A DNA stretch of 64,000 bases from Serratia sp. M24T3 (GTDB taxonomy: Bacteria > Pseudomonadota > Gammaproteobacteria > Enterobacterales > Enterobacteriaceae), in the NCBI RefSeq assembly GCF_000257645.1, contig NZ_AJHJ01000001.1, positions 1-64,000 of the forward strand, in the 5' to 3' direction. Positions 22,272 to 32,697 of this stretch are shown here, in pieces (positions within the stretch are counted from its first letter, which is position 1; the number at the start of each line of letters is the position of its first letter). The position numbers and the translations under genes were made by a program. The notes below the pieces were generated by a model. The model saw only the letters and a list, made by a program, of their open reading frames with translations. It was not told the origin of the DNA and made no database searches.

Positions 22272-22590
22272 CCTCAGCTTAGGTTGCCGATTTTTCTTTA
22301 ATAGCCCTGATTGGCGGCCTCGGGGCGGCGCTGAGGGAGTGAGAAAGACGCTTTTGGCTTTCGAACGAACGAGGGGACCACGCAGCGGCGCGACCAACGC
22401 CACAGACGGGAGTCACTGAAACGAACTCATCGTCTGGTGCCATACAAGTAAACGACACCCAAAGGGCGCGGAGATGCAAGAGGGCTCGCCCTGGAGACCT
22501 CTTGCCCGGTTCCGGCGCGGCCGGTTAAATGACCATTGAAATTAATGAACCGGAAAAAATGCTCGGAGTTTGATGGCCTTAAAAGTTGCT
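22272..22590 (-). repeat. Dispersed repeat type II, copy 1
   Basis: About 320 bases repeated at 23003-23322. Its first third (TTGGCGGCCTC...GACGCTTTTGGCT) is homologous, in inverted orientation, to the last third of type I. Its other end carries ATTGAAATTAATGAACCGG. Confidence 0.7.
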
Positions 22591-22609
22591 CGCGTCCAAC
22601 GCAACTCTT

Positions 22610-22908
22610 GATGCTGCGCACGGTCTTTAGCTTAACTTCAAATTCAACTTTATGCGCTTCGCTTACTGGGCTGCGGCCCAGACCGCCTCAAGGGTGGCCT
22701 GTGGGCCGCCACCCTTAAGAATCCCGGGCCCTTGTCGCCGTTGAATAAAACGGTTCTCAAGTTTGTAGCTCTTTCCAGTCACTCCTCTGTGTGGCGCGTT
22801 GCCGCGTGGCTCCGCCATTCCTTCGTTCGGTCAGGAGCCAAAAACGTCTCCTTCCTCTCACTCAGCGCCGTCACGGAGTGCGCCAATATTAGCCCCTAGG
22901 GAAAACCG
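22610..22908 (+). repeat. Dispersed repeat type I, copy 3 (divergent)
   Basis: The first 125 bases match copies 1 and 2 closely (GCGCTTCGCTTACTGGGC, AGGGTGGCC, ATCCCGGGCCC). The remainder diverges but keeps the GGAGCCAAAAACGTCTCC and CTCAGCG segments. Confidence 0.65.
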
Positions 22909-23002
22909 CTCCCTCCTTTTTTAAATAAAACTCACAACGGCAAAGGAAAAATAATTAGTAAGGGCGATGGATTTTGACTTTATGCCGGATGGAAAGTTTT
23001 TG

Positions 23003-23322
23003 GACCTAAGGTCAGGTTGCCTGTCTTTTTAATTGTCGAGATTGGCGGCCTCGGGGCGGCGCTGAGGGAGGGAGAAAGACGCTTTTGGCTTTCGAACGAA
23101 CGAAGGGACCGCGCAGCGGCGCGACCAACGCCACACACGGGTGTCACTGAAACGAACTCATCGTCTGGTGCCATACAAGTAAACGACACCAAAGGGCGCG
23201 GAGATGCAAGAGGGCTCGCCCTGGAGACCTCTTGCCCGGTTCCGGCGCTGCCGGTTAAATATCCATTGAAATTAATGAACCGGAAAAAATGCTCGGTGAT
23301 CATTGACCTTAAAAAGCCCGTG
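23003..23322 (-). repeat. Dispersed repeat type II, copy 2
   Basis: Direct repeat of the element at 22272-22590, over 90 percent identical by eye, including ACGAACTCATCGTCTGGTGC and the GAACCGGAAAAAATGCTCGG end. Confidence 0.7.
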
Positions 23323-23339
23323 CGCAGCATCTAAAGCCC

Positions 23340-23400
23340 ATGTTTAGTGAACCGGAAAAACGCCTCGGTGATCATTGACCTTAAAAGCCTATGCGCAGCA
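23340..23400 (-). repeat. Dispersed repeat type II, terminal fragment
   Basis: About 55 bases repeating the end of type II copy 2: GTGAACCGGAAAAACGCCTCGG form, then GTGATCATTGACCTTAAAA and GCGCAGCA. It looks like a truncated third copy. Confidence 0.65.
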
Positions 23401-23406
23401 CCAGAA

Positions 23407-23455
23407 GCCCTGCGCAGCACAACAAATTGCCTTTAGGATTCTAAATCTAAACTCG
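23407..23455 (-). repeat. Right terminal inverted repeat of the 2-kb repeat block
   Basis: GCGCAGCACAACAAATTGCC followed by TTTAGGATTC and TAAATCTAAA is the imperfect reverse complement of the left end at 21454-21502. No target-site duplication was found outside the two ends. Confidence 0.6.
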
Positions 23456-23477
23456 CTAAAGGAGCAGCCTAGCCCTC

Positions 23478-24818
23478 TTACCTCACCAAACAGGGTTTTT
23501 TAGGATCAAACGTCCAGTTTGGCACCAGGAATTGCATCCCCGCGGCATCGTCTCTGGCGCCTAATCCCATGCTTTCATAAAGCTCGTTTGCTTTCATCAG
23601 CTGGTCAGTATCCAATTCTACGCCCAGCCCCGGGCGCTCCGGCACTTTCACCATTCCGCCCTTGATTTGCAGAGGTTCTTTGGTGAGACGCTGATTGCCT
23701 TCCTGCCAGATCCAGTGAGTATCTATAGCGGTAATTTTGCCGGGCGCCGCGGCGGCAACGTGAGTGAACATTGCTAATGAAATATCAAAGTGATTATTGG
23801 AATGCGAACCCCATGTCAGGCCCCATTCGTGGCACATCTGCGCGACGCGCACCGAGCCTTGCATCGTCCAGAAATGTGGGTCAGCCAGCGGGATATCCAC
23901 CGATTTTAATTGGATGGTATGCCCCATTTGCCGCCAGTCGGTGGCTATCATATTGGTCGCGGTGGGCAAACCGGTGGCTTGACGGAACTCGGCCATAATC
24001 TCGCGGCCAGAAAAACCCTGTTCAGCGCCGCAAGGGTCTTCCGCGTAGGCCAGCACGTTGCGCAGCTGCTTGCCTAAATCAATCGCCTCATCCAGCGACC
24101 AGGCCCCGTTGGGGTCCAGCGTAATGCGCGCCTGCGGGAAGCGTTGCGACAACGCAGTCACCGCCTCGGCCTCTTCACTACCGCGCAGCACGCCGCCTTT
24201 TAGTTTGAAATCATTGAAGCCATATTGATCATAGGCAGCTTCGGCCAAACGCACGACTGCCTCGGGAGTCAGGGCTTCTTCATGGCGCAGTCGATACCAG
24301 TCATTGCGCTGGTCGCGCTCGCGCTGATACGGTAGCGAAGTTTTATCCGGATCGCCGACGTAAAACAAATAGCCCAGCATTTCAACCGCATCCCGCTGCT
24401 GCCCGTCCCCCAGTAATGACGCCACTGAGACATCAAGATATTGCCCGAGCAAGTCAAGCATTGCCGCTTCAATCGCGGTCACCACGTGAATTGTCGTGCG
24501 CAGATCAAAAGTCTGTAAGCCGCGCCCGGAAGCATCGCGATCGGCGAACTGCTGGCGCACGGCGTTCATCACATTTTTATACTCGCCCAGCGTTTTCCCT
24601 ATCACAAGCGACTCGGCGTCAGTCAGCGTTTGGCGAATCTTCTCACCACCCGGCACCTCACCAACGCCAGTATGTCCGTCGTTATCTTTAAGAATCAATA
24701 TATTGCGAGTAAAGAACGGCGAGTGCGCGCCGCTCAGATTTAGCAACATGCTGTCATGCCCTGCTACGGGCACAACCTGCATGGAAATGATTTTGGGGGT
24801 AGTCGATGAAGCTGCCAT
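23478..24818 (-). CDS. gudD: Glucarate dehydratase GudD
   Basis: Enolase-superfamily enzyme that dehydrates D-glucarate (and L-idarate) to 5-keto-4-deoxy-D-glucarate. The 446-residue protein equals the E. coli length and carries GudD-specific segments absent from GudX ([26 protein letters not shown]). Catalytic features: KLKGG with the lysine base, DPNGAWS, AEDPCG, metal ligands in ATNMIATDW, and [10 protein letters not shown] with the catalytic His. Starts 12 bases after gudX; third gene of gudP-gudX-gudD. Confidence 0.96.
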   Translation of the reverse strand: MAASSTTPKIISMQVVPVAGHDSMLLNLSGAHSPFFTRNILILKDNDGHTGVGEVPGGEKIRQTLTDAESLVIGKTLGEYKNVMNAVRQQFADRDASGRGLQTFDLRTTIHVVTAIEAAMLDLLGQYLDVSVASLLGDGQQRDAVEMLGYLFYVGDPDKTSLPYQRERDQRNDWYRLRHEEALTPEAVVRLAEAAYDQYGFNDFKLKGGVLRGSEEAEAVTALSQRFPQARITLDPNGAWSLDEAIDLGKQLRNVLAYAEDPCGAEQGFSGREIMAEFRQATGLPTATNMIATDWRQMGHTIQLKSVDIPLADPHFWTMQGSVRVAQMCHEWGLTWGSHSNNHFDISLAMFTHVAAAAPGKITAIDTHWIWQEGNQRLTKEPLQIKGGMVKVPERPGLGVELDTDQLMKANELYESMGLGARDDAAGMQFLVPNWTFDPKKPCLVR

Positions 24819-24830
24819 AAAAACTCCTTT

Positions 24831-26168
24831 TTAACGACCAAACGCCGGACGTTTTCGATCAAATTTCCAGTCGGGAACCAGGTATTGCATAGAGGCCGCG
24901 TCGTTACGCGCACCGCTTGGCAGTTTTTTATGGAGTTCATGAGCCTGATGAATGCGGTCCATGTCAATTTCCACACCAAGGCCCGGTTTTTCAGGCACTT
25001 TTATTTTTCCGTTCACGATTTGCAGTGGATCTTTGGTCAGGCGCTGATTGCCTTCTTGCCAGATCCAGTGGGTATCGATCGCGGTTGGTTTTCCGGGAGC
25101 CGCCGCGCCGACGTGGGTAAACATTGCCAATGAAATATCAAAATGATTATTGGAATGGCAGCCCCAGGTCAGCCCCCAGTCGTTGCATAGCTGTGCAACG
25201 CGAACCGCCCCCTGCATCGTCCAGAAATGCGGATCGGCCAGCGGAATATCCACCGACTGCAACATTACTGCGGGCTGCAACTCGCGCCAGTTGGTGGCAA
25301 TCATGTTGGTAGCCACCGGCAGCCCGGTCGCGCGGCGGAACTCGGCCATCACTTCACGGCCCGAGAAGCCCTGTTCTGCTCCGCATGGATCTTCGGCGTA
25401 GGTCAGAATGCCGTGCATGTTTTTACACAGCGCAATGGCTTCGTCGAGCATCCATGCGCCGTTCGGATCGACAGTAATTCGCGCATCAGGGAAGCGCTTG
25501 TGCAACTCTTTAACCGCTTCGATCTCTTGTTCACCGCGCAGTACGCCGCCTTTCAGTTTAAAATCTTTAAAACCGTAACGGTCCTGTGCCGCTTCGCCCA
25601 GACGTACAATAGCCTCGCTATCCATCGCTTTTTGATGACGCAGATGATACCAATCGTCTTTGCCGCCCTCCCCGCTCTGGTAAGGCAAATCGGTTTTTTC
25701 ACGATCGCCTACATAAAACAGGTAGCCCAACACGGTAACTTCATCACGCTGCTTACCCGGTCCCAATAATTCCACAACCGGCACGCCGAGGAATTTGCCC
25801 ATCAGATCCAGCAGGGCCGCCTCCAGTGCAGCTACGGCATTAACCCGCAGCTCGAAGGTCCATGCGCCTTTGGCGAAAGAGTCGAAATCCGAGGACTGAT
25901 TGCCGACGTGAATTTCATGCACCAAACTGTTCATGCGTGCAATTTCTTTGCCCACGACCTGCGGCACTGCCTCGAGCAGAGTGTTTAAAATGACTTCACC
26001 TCCCGGCGCTTCCCCGACGCCGGTATTGCCCGCGCTGTCTTTCAAAATCACGATATTACGCGTGAAATACGCGCCGTGCGCGCCACCGATATTGAGTAAC
26101 ATGCTGTCGTGACCTGCCACCGGAATGACCTGCATATCAGTAATAATGGGCGAACTTTGTGTACTCAT
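24831..26168 (-). CDS. gudX: Glucarate dehydratase-related protein GudX
   Basis: Paralogue of GudD with low activity in E. coli, kept in the operon; true role unsettled. The 445-residue protein has the GudX-type segments [18 protein letters not shown] and [11 protein letters not shown] where GudD differs, with the enolase-superfamily KLKGG, DPNGAW and CHSNNHFD motifs intact. The frame extends 36 codons upstream, but an AAGGA Shine-Dalgarno directly before the tandem ATG-ATG and similarity both place the start here (the ATG at 26171 is equally possible). Lies 64 bases after gudP. Confidence 0.93.
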   Translation of the reverse strand: MSTQSSPIITDMQVIPVAGHDSMLLNIGGAHGAYFTRNIVILKDSAGNTGVGEAPGGEVILNTLLEAVPQVVGKEIARMNSLVHEIHVGNQSSDFDSFAKGAWTFELRVNAVAALEAALLDLMGKFLGVPVVELLGPGKQRDEVTVLGYLFYVGDREKTDLPYQSGEGGKDDWYHLRHQKAMDSEAIVRLGEAAQDRYGFKDFKLKGGVLRGEQEIEAVKELHKRFPDARITVDPNGAWMLDEAIALCKNMHGILTYAEDPCGAEQGFSGREVMAEFRRATGLPVATNMIATNWRELQPAVMLQSVDIPLADPHFWTMQGAVRVAQLCNDWGLTWGCHSNNHFDISLAMFTHVGAAAPGKPTAIDTHWIWQEGNQRLTKDPLQIVNGKIKVPEKPGLGVEIDMDRIHQAHELHKKLPSGARNDAASMQYLVPDWKFDRKRPAFGR

Positions 26169-26232
26169 CATGGTTTCCTTCTTTGTTAAATTGGCAACGT
26201 GATGCGATAACTTATTTCGATTTATATTGGCT

Positions 26233-27585
26233 TTATGCGTAGGACTTAAGTTCGATACGCTCGATTTTCTGGACAATAAACAGGAAGCTGACTACCGCAA
26301 CCAGTGCATGGATTGCGACATAAAGCAGTGCGCCGTCAAACGAGCCTGTGGCAGCGATGATGTAACCGATGGCGATGGGAGTAATGATCCCGGAGATGTT
26401 GCCGCACATATTGAACAGACCGCCGCTCAGGCCGCTAATCTCTTTCGGCGCGGTATCGGCCAATACGGCCCAGCCCAGCGCGCCGATCCCCTTACCAAAG
26501 AAGGCAGCTGCCATTACCGCGACCACAATCCATTCTGTCGATACGTAATTACAAATCACCATCGACATCGACATCAGCATGCCAAGTACAATCGGGAGTT
26601 TGCGGGCAAAGGTCAGAGAATGGGTACGCCGCATCAGATAATCAGAAATGACGCCACCGAGAATACCGCCGAGGAAGCCCATGATCGCCGGGATCGACGC
26701 CACCATACCGGCCTTGAGGATCGACATACCTTTTTCCTGCACCAAATAGATGGGGAACCAGGTAATAAAAAAGTAAGTCAGCGCATTAATACAATATTGG
26801 CCGAGATAAATGCCGATCATCATGCGGTTTGAGAGCAGCTGTTTGATTTGCTGCACCCTCGTGCCTTTGCCAATAACCTTGCCGCCTTTATTCTCCTGGT
26901 GATCCATATTGATCAATGCACCACCTGCCTCGATGTAGTCCAGCTCGGCCTGATTAGCTTTGGGATGATCTTTAGGATCGTAAATAACCTTGAGCCAGAT
27001 AAAGCTCAGGATAATTCCAAGGCCGCCCATAAAGAAGAATACGTGTGACCAGCCTACCGCCGAGGTTAGCCAGCCCATGATCGGCGCAAAGATCACCGTG
27101 GCGAAATACTGGGCGGAGTTGAAAATAGATACCGCAGTGCCGCGCTCTTGCGCCGGAAACCAGGCAGCAACGATACGGCTATTACCGGGGAAGGAAGGTG
27201 ATTCGGCGAGTCCGACCAAAAAGCGTAAAGCAAATAACGCGACAACAATGCCGAAGCCGTGGAAAATATCTACAAAGCCTTGTAACAGCGTAAACAGCGA
27301 CCAGATAAAGATGCTGTAGAAATATACTTTTTTGGAGCCGAACTTATCGAGCAACCAGCCGCCAGGAATTTGGCCGATAACATAAGCCCATGAGAAAGCA
27401 GAAAAGATATATCCCATCCCGATTGAATCGAGGCCTATATCTTTCGCCATTGCGGAACCGGCAATTGACAGCGTTGCCCGGTCACCGTAGTTGAAAGAGG
27501 TCACGATAAATAGCATCACAACAATCCAGTAGCGAGCATTGGTTCTTTTTTTTGTCATACTCTCCGCCGAGCTGATTGTAACCAT
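26233..27585 (-). CDS. gudP: D-glucarate/galactarate MFS transporter GudP
   Basis: Proton-coupled inner-membrane uptake of glucarate, anion:cation symporter family. The 450-residue protein shows the expected 12 hydrophobic segments and the [10 protein letters not shown] motif of the family in TM1, then [11 protein letters not shown] (loop 2-3 motif). The start at 27585 has GGAGA ten bases upstream; an upstream ATG gives 12 extra non-conserved residues. First gene of gudPXD. Because garP is absent nearby, GudP may import galactarate as well (inference). Confidence 0.95.
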   Translation of the reverse strand: MVTISSAESMTKKRTNARYWIVVMLFIVTSFNYGDRATLSIAGSAMAKDIGLDSIGMGYIFSAFSWAYVIGQIPGGWLLDKFGSKKVYFYSIFIWSLFTLLQGFVDIFHGFGIVVALFALRFLVGLAESPSFPGNSRIVAAWFPAQERGTAVSIFNSAQYFATVIFAPIMGWLTSAVGWSHVFFFMGGLGIILSFIWLKVIYDPKDHPKANQAELDYIEAGGALINMDHQENKGGKVIGKGTRVQQIKQLLSNRMMIGIYLGQYCINALTYFFITWFPIYLVQEKGMSILKAGMVASIPAIMGFLGGILGGVISDYLMRRTHSLTFARKLPIVLGMLMSMSMVICNYVSTEWIVVAVMAAAFFGKGIGALGWAVLADTAPKEISGLSGGLFNMCGNISGIITPIAIGYIIAATGSFDGALLYVAIHALVAVVSFLFIVQKIERIELKSYA

Positions 27586-27958
27586 GGTGTTCTCCAAAGA
27601 GAGGAAGATCGAGAAGCTCAAAACTGATTAGGAAAAATTGTAGGGTTCAGCATTGAGCTCGTACAAAACAAGGCGTCACGCTATTCATGAAAACGTCATT
27701 CTTATTAGAAAATTCATTGGAACAGGTTACCGACGGTAATCCGCTTTTCAGGCGGCAAATACCACGGATAAACATGACGATAGTCAGTATAGGAGCAAGC
27801 AACGGGTGCCTCATTAGGCAAATCAACAAGCTTAAGGCCCAAAAAAGAATTAGATTGTTGCACCTGCACAAGGCGATGCGAATTAGCTCACGAATTGATT
27901 ACAGGCCGTAAAAGCCTCGTCACTCACGGCGAAAAATGGGATTGTGCGATTAGTCTAT
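27586..27958. other. cdaR-gudP intergenic region
   Basis: 373 bases holding the gudP promoter. The only clear element is the candidate CdaR site at 27857-27872. Short open frames on both strands (74 codons) look like chance. Confidence 0.5.
27857..27872. promoter_or_regulatory. Candidate CdaR operator, site 3 (upstream of gudP)
   Basis: TTGCACCTGCACAA; its reverse complement TTGTGCAGGTGCAA shares TGTGCAGG-y-GC with the garL-garD site. Confidence 0.45.
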
Positions 27959-29116
27959 TTAGCGATCGTCATCAAGTTGCAAGGCGACATATAACAAAAG
28001 GCGATCGTCGAAATTACCCAAATCCAGACCGGTTAATTCAGAGATCCGATTAAGACGATATTCAAGCGTATTGCGATGGATATATAACGCCTTCGAAGTG
28101 GCAGTCGGTTGCACGTTGTGGCTAAACCAGGCGCTCAGGGTGCGCCTCAATAATCCGTTACCGTCAGTGGCTTTCAAACGCGCCAGCGGACGCACCAGCT
28201 CATCGGCCTGCCATCCCCCGCGTAAACTGTCGAGCAGCACTGGCAAGATCAAATCCTGATAAAAATAGCAACGCTGATCCGGCATACGCTGTTTGCCTAC
28301 TGACATGGTAGTTTTAGCGGTGCGATACGAACGGGCTATACTCCCCGGGCCGGTAAAGAAGTTGCCCAGCGACAGACGGACTCGCAGTCGACCGCTCTCG
28401 GTCATTCTGGAGAGCAGGTGATCGACCCGCTGGCGGTGTGACTCCGGGTCCCAACGGTCGTAACTGTTCAGCGCCGGTTTCAGCACCACCATTTCGGTCA
28501 GCGACACAATAGCGATGAGATTGTCGCGCTCGGGCGTGGTCAACAGTTGCTGCAACTGCTGCAGCTCAGCCATGGCGGTATCGACGCCAAGCTGGCCGCT
28601 GTCCACTTCGACCACCGCTACAACGCGCGGCTTGTTGACATCAATGCCCAAACGCTGTGCCCACTCCATCAGCGCCGGAGTCAACTCATCCATGCGGATC
28701 AGATTGAGGACCAGCTCCTCTCGCAGGCGGCTGTCCTGGGCCAGCATATGCAGTAAACGCGCCTGTTCAAGCATCATTTCCGCCGTCATGCACACGAGTT
28801 CGCCGTATTGCCGCAGCTGGGCTGGATTGCCAGTCAGGCCAATTACACCGACTATCTCCCCGTCAATGCGCAGCGGCAGGTTGATACCTGGACGAACGCC
28901 GTGCAGATGGCGCGCCACGCCCTCATCAATATCCACCACCCGCTGCTGGGAAATACTCAACAAAGCACCTTCATGCAACTCACCTAGCCGTTGATCGTCG
29001 CCGCTGCCAATAATTTTCCCACGGGAATCCATCACATTAATATTGCTATCAATGATTTGCATGGTACGGGCAACGATAGTCTGTGCCAGCTTTGCATCCA
29101 GGTGATATACCGCCAT
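27959..29116 (-). CDS. cdaR: Sugar-diacid transcriptional activator CdaR (SdaR)
   Basis: Activates garD, garPLRK and gudPXD in response to galactarate, glucarate or glycerate. The 385-residue protein is the same length as E. coli CdaR. Order: N-terminal diacid-recognition domain (about 1-135, INVMDSRGKIIGSGD), a central GGDEF-like domain, and a C-terminal PucR-type helix-turn-helix (TSKALYIHRNTLEYRLNRI region, about 340-360). It lies between gudP and degP; in E. coli it is next to degP but far from gud. A matching operator-like motif upstream suggests autoregulation. Confidence 0.97.
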   Translation of the reverse strand: MAVYHLDAKLAQTIVARTMQIIDSNINVMDSRGKIIGSGDDQRLGELHEGALLSISQQRVVDIDEGVARHLHGVRPGINLPLRIDGEIVGVIGLTGNPAQLRQYGELVCMTAEMMLEQARLLHMLAQDSRLREELVLNLIRMDELTPALMEWAQRLGIDVNKPRVVAVVEVDSGQLGVDTAMAELQQLQQLLTTPERDNLIAIVSLTEMVVLKPALNSYDRWDPESHRQRVDHLLSRMTESGRLRVRLSLGNFFTGPGSIARSYRTAKTTMSVGKQRMPDQRCYFYQDLILPVLLDSLRGGWQADELVRPLARLKATDGNGLLRRTLSAWFSHNVQPTATSKALYIHRNTLEYRLNRISELTGLDLGNFDDRLLLYVALQLDDDR

Positions 29117-29180
29117 AAGTCGCTGCTCTTTTTAATTAGATTGTTTTAAACAGAATAGACATGGTGGAAAGGTCATACAT

Positions 29181-29197
29181 TGTGCAAACGCCCAAAG
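29181..29197. promoter_or_regulatory. Candidate CdaR operator, site 4 (upstream of cdaR)
   Basis: TGTGCAAACGCCCAAAG, 65 bases upstream of the cdaR start; best match to the garL-garD site. Confidence 0.5.
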
Positions 29198-29277
29198 CTG
29201 AAAAAATCAGCTCAGAGTTGGGAGTACCATCACAGTTTGAACGGTCTTAGTTAGGCGAATGCCCATACCGGAATGAG

Positions 29278-29301
29278 AAAAGGCAGACCGAAGTCTGCCT
29301 T
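29278..29301 (-). terminator. Rho-independent terminator of degP
   Basis: AAGGCAGAC / GTCTGCCTT stem with a TTCG-type loop followed on the minus strand by TTTTCTC, about 30 bases after the degP stop codon. Confidence 0.85.
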
Positions 29302-29332
29302 GGATAACTTGAGTTGATGTCTTACGAGGTGA

Positions 29333-30796
29333 TTACTGGGCCAGCAGGTAAATCTGTGTATCACCGCGCTGAATATCCAGCGCCAGCACGCCCGGCTTGG
29401 TATCCAGAATTTTGCGCAGGTCGCCAAGGTTATTGACCGGCTGCTGGTTAACGCCGTGGATGATGTCGCCTTTCTTCAGACCCACGCGCGCGGCGGCGGT
29501 GCCTGGTTTAACGGTATCAACTTTAACGCCTTTCTGGCCGCCAACATCGCTGTTGCTGAGTTCAGCCCCTTCAATACCGGTGTAAACCGTAGCGGAAGCA
29601 GTCTGCGATGGCTGAGTGCTTTGCTGCAGAGTCACGTCAACATTCAACGGCTTGCCGTCACGCAGGATGCCGATGGAGATTTTGGTACCAATCGCCATAG
29701 TCCCCACGTCTGCACGGAAGGAGGCGAAGCTGCTGATAGGTTTACCGTTCATGCTGACAATCACGTCGCCCGCTTTCAGGCCCGCTTTCTCGGCAGCAGA
29801 CTTCGGCAATACCTGGCTGATGAATGCGCCGCGCTGAGCATCGACCTTCATCGCTTTAGCCAGCTCGGAATTCAGCTCGGTACCCATGATGCCCAGCTCA
29901 CCGCGTTTCACCTGACCGTACTCGATCATCTGTTTAGACAGGTTTTGCACCATGTTGCTTGGGATTGCAAAACCGATACCGATGTTGCCGCCGTCCGGGG
30001 CCAGAATCGCCGTATTCAGGCCAATCAGTTCACCGTTGAGGTTAACCAGCGCACCGCCGGAGTTACCACGGTTAATTGCCGCATCGGTCTGGATGAAGTT
30101 TTCATAATTTTCAATGTTCAGACCGCTTCGGCCCAGCGCAGACACGATGCCCGAGGTGGCGGTTTGGCCCAGACCGTATGGATTACCGATAGCCACAGTG
30201 TAGTCACCGACGCGCAGCTGCTCTGAATCGGCAAACTTGATTGCGGTCAGATTTTTAGCGTCGATAAGCTGGATCACTGCGATATCGGACTGTGGATCTT
30301 TGCCGATAACTTTAGCGGTAAAACGACGTCCATCGTTAAGCTGTACAGTAATCTTGTTGGCATTTTCAACGACGTGATTGTTGGTGACAACATAGCCTTT
30401 CGCAGCATCAATAATGACGCCTGAACCCAGCGCCTGGAAAGCCTGCTTGGCTGGAGCCTGTTGCTGCTGGCCGTCATCGTCACCGTCGTCACCGCCCTGT
30501 CCACCTTGTTGGCAGACCGGAGAATTTTGGAATGGGGAACCATCCTGGCAAAGCGGTGAGTTTTCACCGAAGAACTGCTGGAACTGTTGACCCATGCGAG
30601 GCGTTTTAACCGGTGCACTACCGTCTATGTTAATACTTACCACCGAAGGCATAACTTTTTCCAGCATCGGCGCCAGGCTTGGCACTTGCGTGTTGCTTGA
30701 AGAAGCAGTCTCTGCAGCCAATGCCGATGAAACAGGCGCAACAGCCATACCAACACTTAACGCCAGGGCGCTCAAGAATAGAGTAGTTTTTTTCAT
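29333..30796 (-). CDS. degP: Periplasmic serine protease/chaperone DegP (HtrA)
   Basis: Degrades or refolds misfolded envelope proteins in the periplasm. 487 residues from MKKTTLFLS: a Sec signal peptide cleaved near residue 28, trypsin-like domain with His141, Asp171 and Ser246 (GNSGGA), then two PDZ domains (about 290-380 and 395-485). The LA loop is long, with Cys83, Cys95 and an Asp/Gln-rich stretch (102-113). The frame is open 45 codons upstream, but a sigma-E-type promoter lies inside that extension, so the inner ATG is the true start. Downstream is cdaR; upstream dgt. Confidence 0.97.
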   Translation of the reverse strand: MKKTTLFLSALALSVGMAVAPVSSALAAETASSSNTQVPSLAPMLEKVMPSVVSINIDGSAPVKTPRMGQQFQQFFGENSPLCQDGSPFQNSPVCQQGGQGGDDGDDDGQQQQAPAKQAFQALGSGVIIDAAKGYVVTNNHVVENANKITVQLNDGRRFTAKVIGKDPQSDIAVIQLIDAKNLTAIKFADSEQLRVGDYTVAIGNPYGLGQTATSGIVSALGRSGLNIENYENFIQTDAAINRGNSGGALVNLNGELIGLNTAILAPDGGNIGIGFAIPSNMVQNLSKQMIEYGQVKRGELGIMGTELNSELAKAMKVDAQRGAFISQVLPKSAAEKAGLKAGDVIVSMNGKPISSFASFRADVGTMAIGTKISIGILRDGKPLNVDVTLQQSTQPSQTASATVYTGIEGAELSNSDVGGQKGVKVDTVKPGTAAARVGLKKGDIIHGVNQQPVNNLGDLRKILDTKPGVLALDIQRGDTQIYLLAQ

Positions 30797-30861
30797 CAGA
30801 AGAAATCTCTTTAAATTATGTGGTGGCGACAAGTTTTGCCACCTTGCCAGGTAGTCGTAAA

Positions 30862-30890
30862 TTGAGATTTTATTAATAACCCGAAGTTCA
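30862..30890 (-). promoter_or_regulatory. Sigma-E-type promoter of degP
   Basis: On the minus strand GAACTT (-35, at 30884-30889) and TCTCAA (-10-like, at 30862-30867) are 16 bases apart, close to the sigma-E consensus. It sits about 65 bases before the degP ATG, as expected for this envelope-stress gene. Confidence 0.7.
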
Positions 30891-31002
30891 TCTCCGTCGA
30901 ATTCACAATAGTAAAAAAGTATTGTCGACATTTACAAAAGCATACTTTTTAATCAGCAGTTTGGGCAATTATTTCACTTAAATTCCGAGCTTTATCACCC
31001 GA

Positions 31003-32520
31003 TTATTCGGCAGCCATCAGCCTGCGATATTCGTCGTAAGCATAAAGATCGGTCATACCGCTGATATAATCCTGAATCATTCGCGCGCGGTAATAATATT
31101 CACTCACCTGCTTTTCATCTTCGCTGCAATTCTGCAATTTGGCTATCGCTTCGCTGTACGCTAAACGATGCTTGGAAGAGAGTTTATGAAACAGCCTGGT
31201 TTCAATAAGATAGCTGCGATGATCGTCTTGCTCAACTAAATGGGTAAATTCGGTCAACGGCATATCCAGCAGCGGGCTATAAATATCCAATAGCCCGCTA
31301 ATGACTCGATATCCCTGGAGTTCCAACTCCTCCACTTCATAGTGGTTGAAAACATGTTTACGCGCCACGCTTTTATATATTTCCAGCAGGCGATTAGGCT
31401 GGCTGTCGTCCTCGAGTAATGCCTGATTGAAGATTCCTGAATATATTGACGATAAATTACTTATAAATCGTTTAGCCGCGTGCGGTACCAGCTGTTTCAC
31501 CGTTTGTACCCGCAGCTCCATAAAGAAGTAATCCACCGGATTGCGGAACGTTTTGGCGCGATCCATTTTTTGATAAGCAGTCTCGACCACGCTTTCAAAA
31601 AGATCGTTTGGCTGGCTCTTTCCCCACTGATATTTAAGGTGCTTATAGAGCTGCTCGACGGTAAAAATGTTTTTTTCCACCGCGTCTTCAAGATCGGCAA
31701 TACAGTAGGAAATATCATCCGCCGCTTCCATGATGTAAGTCAGTGGAAAACGACTGAATTCACCCAGCTGCAACTCATCGCGCATCCGGCGAATAAACGG
31801 CTCTTCCGAGAGGTAAAATCCCGGTTTTTTCATAAGATAATCAAAGGATTCTGGCAAAGAATCAAACCAATAGGCTGGCCTTGTATATTTCAAGATACAG
31901 GCGGTCTGACTGAAGGTAAGGTTAAGTTTTAACAGGGTAAAGACCAGTCGGATAGCCTGCGCGTTGCCGTCGAAATGGCACAGATCGTAGCGGACTTTTT
32001 TGCGCAGCTGGTTTAATTCCTGGTTCTGCGAATCGAGACGCAGAAAATCCAGGCTACAGTTTTCAAATGCCGAACTGCCGCTTTTAAGGCTGGCGATATC
32101 CATCCGTTTTGCAAACCAGTTGTTGATTGCCGATTCGCCAAAATGGCCAAACGGCGGGTTGCCGATGTCGTGCATCAGGCAGGCCATTTCCACAACACTT
32201 TCAAAGGGTTCGGTTGATTCACTCAGGCCGAACTTCTCCAGCCCGCCGTCTTTTCTCAGGCGATGCAAGACCTCTTTGGCAATATGACGCCCCACCTGCT
32301 GGACCTCCATGGAATGCGTCAGGCGACTGCGCACCGCCGCGTTTTTTTCCAGTGGAAAGACCTGCGTTTTTTGCTGCAGGCGGCGGATGGCAGCAGAATT
32401 GATGATCCGCCCGCGATCGCTTTCAAACTGACGGATGATATCGTATTCGTCGGCTGCTGCGAGCGTTGGACTAAAGGGACGTTGGAAGTTGAATTTCGTT
32501 TTAAAATCGATCCCAGCCAT
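31003..32520 (-). CDS. dgt: Deoxyguanosinetriphosphate triphosphohydrolase Dgt
   Basis: Hydrolyses dGTP to deoxyguanosine and triphosphate, limiting dGTP pools. The 505-residue protein has exactly the E. coli length. HD-domain metal ligands are visible: His in [11 protein letters not shown] near residue 69, the His-Asp pair in [13 protein letters not shown] near 117-118, and a distal Asp in EAADDISYC. Single gene between degP and the divergent mtnN, the same order as in E. coli. Confidence 0.98.
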   Translation of the reverse strand: MAGIDFKTKFNFQRPFSPTLAAADEYDIIRQFESDRGRIINSAAIRRLQQKTQVFPLEKNAAVRSRLTHSMEVQQVGRHIAKEVLHRLRKDGGLEKFGLSESTEPFESVVEMACLMHDIGNPPFGHFGESAINNWFAKRMDIASLKSGSSAFENCSLDFLRLDSQNQELNQLRKKVRYDLCHFDGNAQAIRLVFTLLKLNLTFSQTACILKYTRPAYWFDSLPESFDYLMKKPGFYLSEEPFIRRMRDELQLGEFSRFPLTYIMEAADDISYCIADLEDAVEKNIFTVEQLYKHLKYQWGKSQPNDLFESVVETAYQKMDRAKTFRNPVDYFFMELRVQTVKQLVPHAAKRFISNLSSIYSGIFNQALLEDDSQPNRLLEIYKSVARKHVFNHYEVEELELQGYRVISGLLDIYSPLLDMPLTEFTHLVEQDDHRSYLIETRLFHKLSSKHRLAYSEAIAKLQNCSEDEKQVSEYYYRARMIQDYISGMTDLYAYDEYRRLMAAE

Positions 32521-32697
32521 GATTCCCTACCTTATCAGTCACTTCATCCATTGCGATTGCCCTCGAGCGCTGGCAGCAAACGCATTATTTCTTGCCTTTA
32601 GCCATGATAGACTATGCCGCATTGATCGAGGTCGTGTCCAACATGCCCTGCATCGAAATGATGAAGGGAACATTTTTATCTGCTGCGAGTATTCATT

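Noticed and set aside
23017-23334. 105- and 116-codon frames on both strands of type II repeat copy 2
   Set aside because: Both frames exist because the GC-rich repeat lacks stops; the other copy breaks them.
29456-30226. 256-codon frame antisense to degP
   Set aside because: Fully within degP on the opposite strand with no homology signal.
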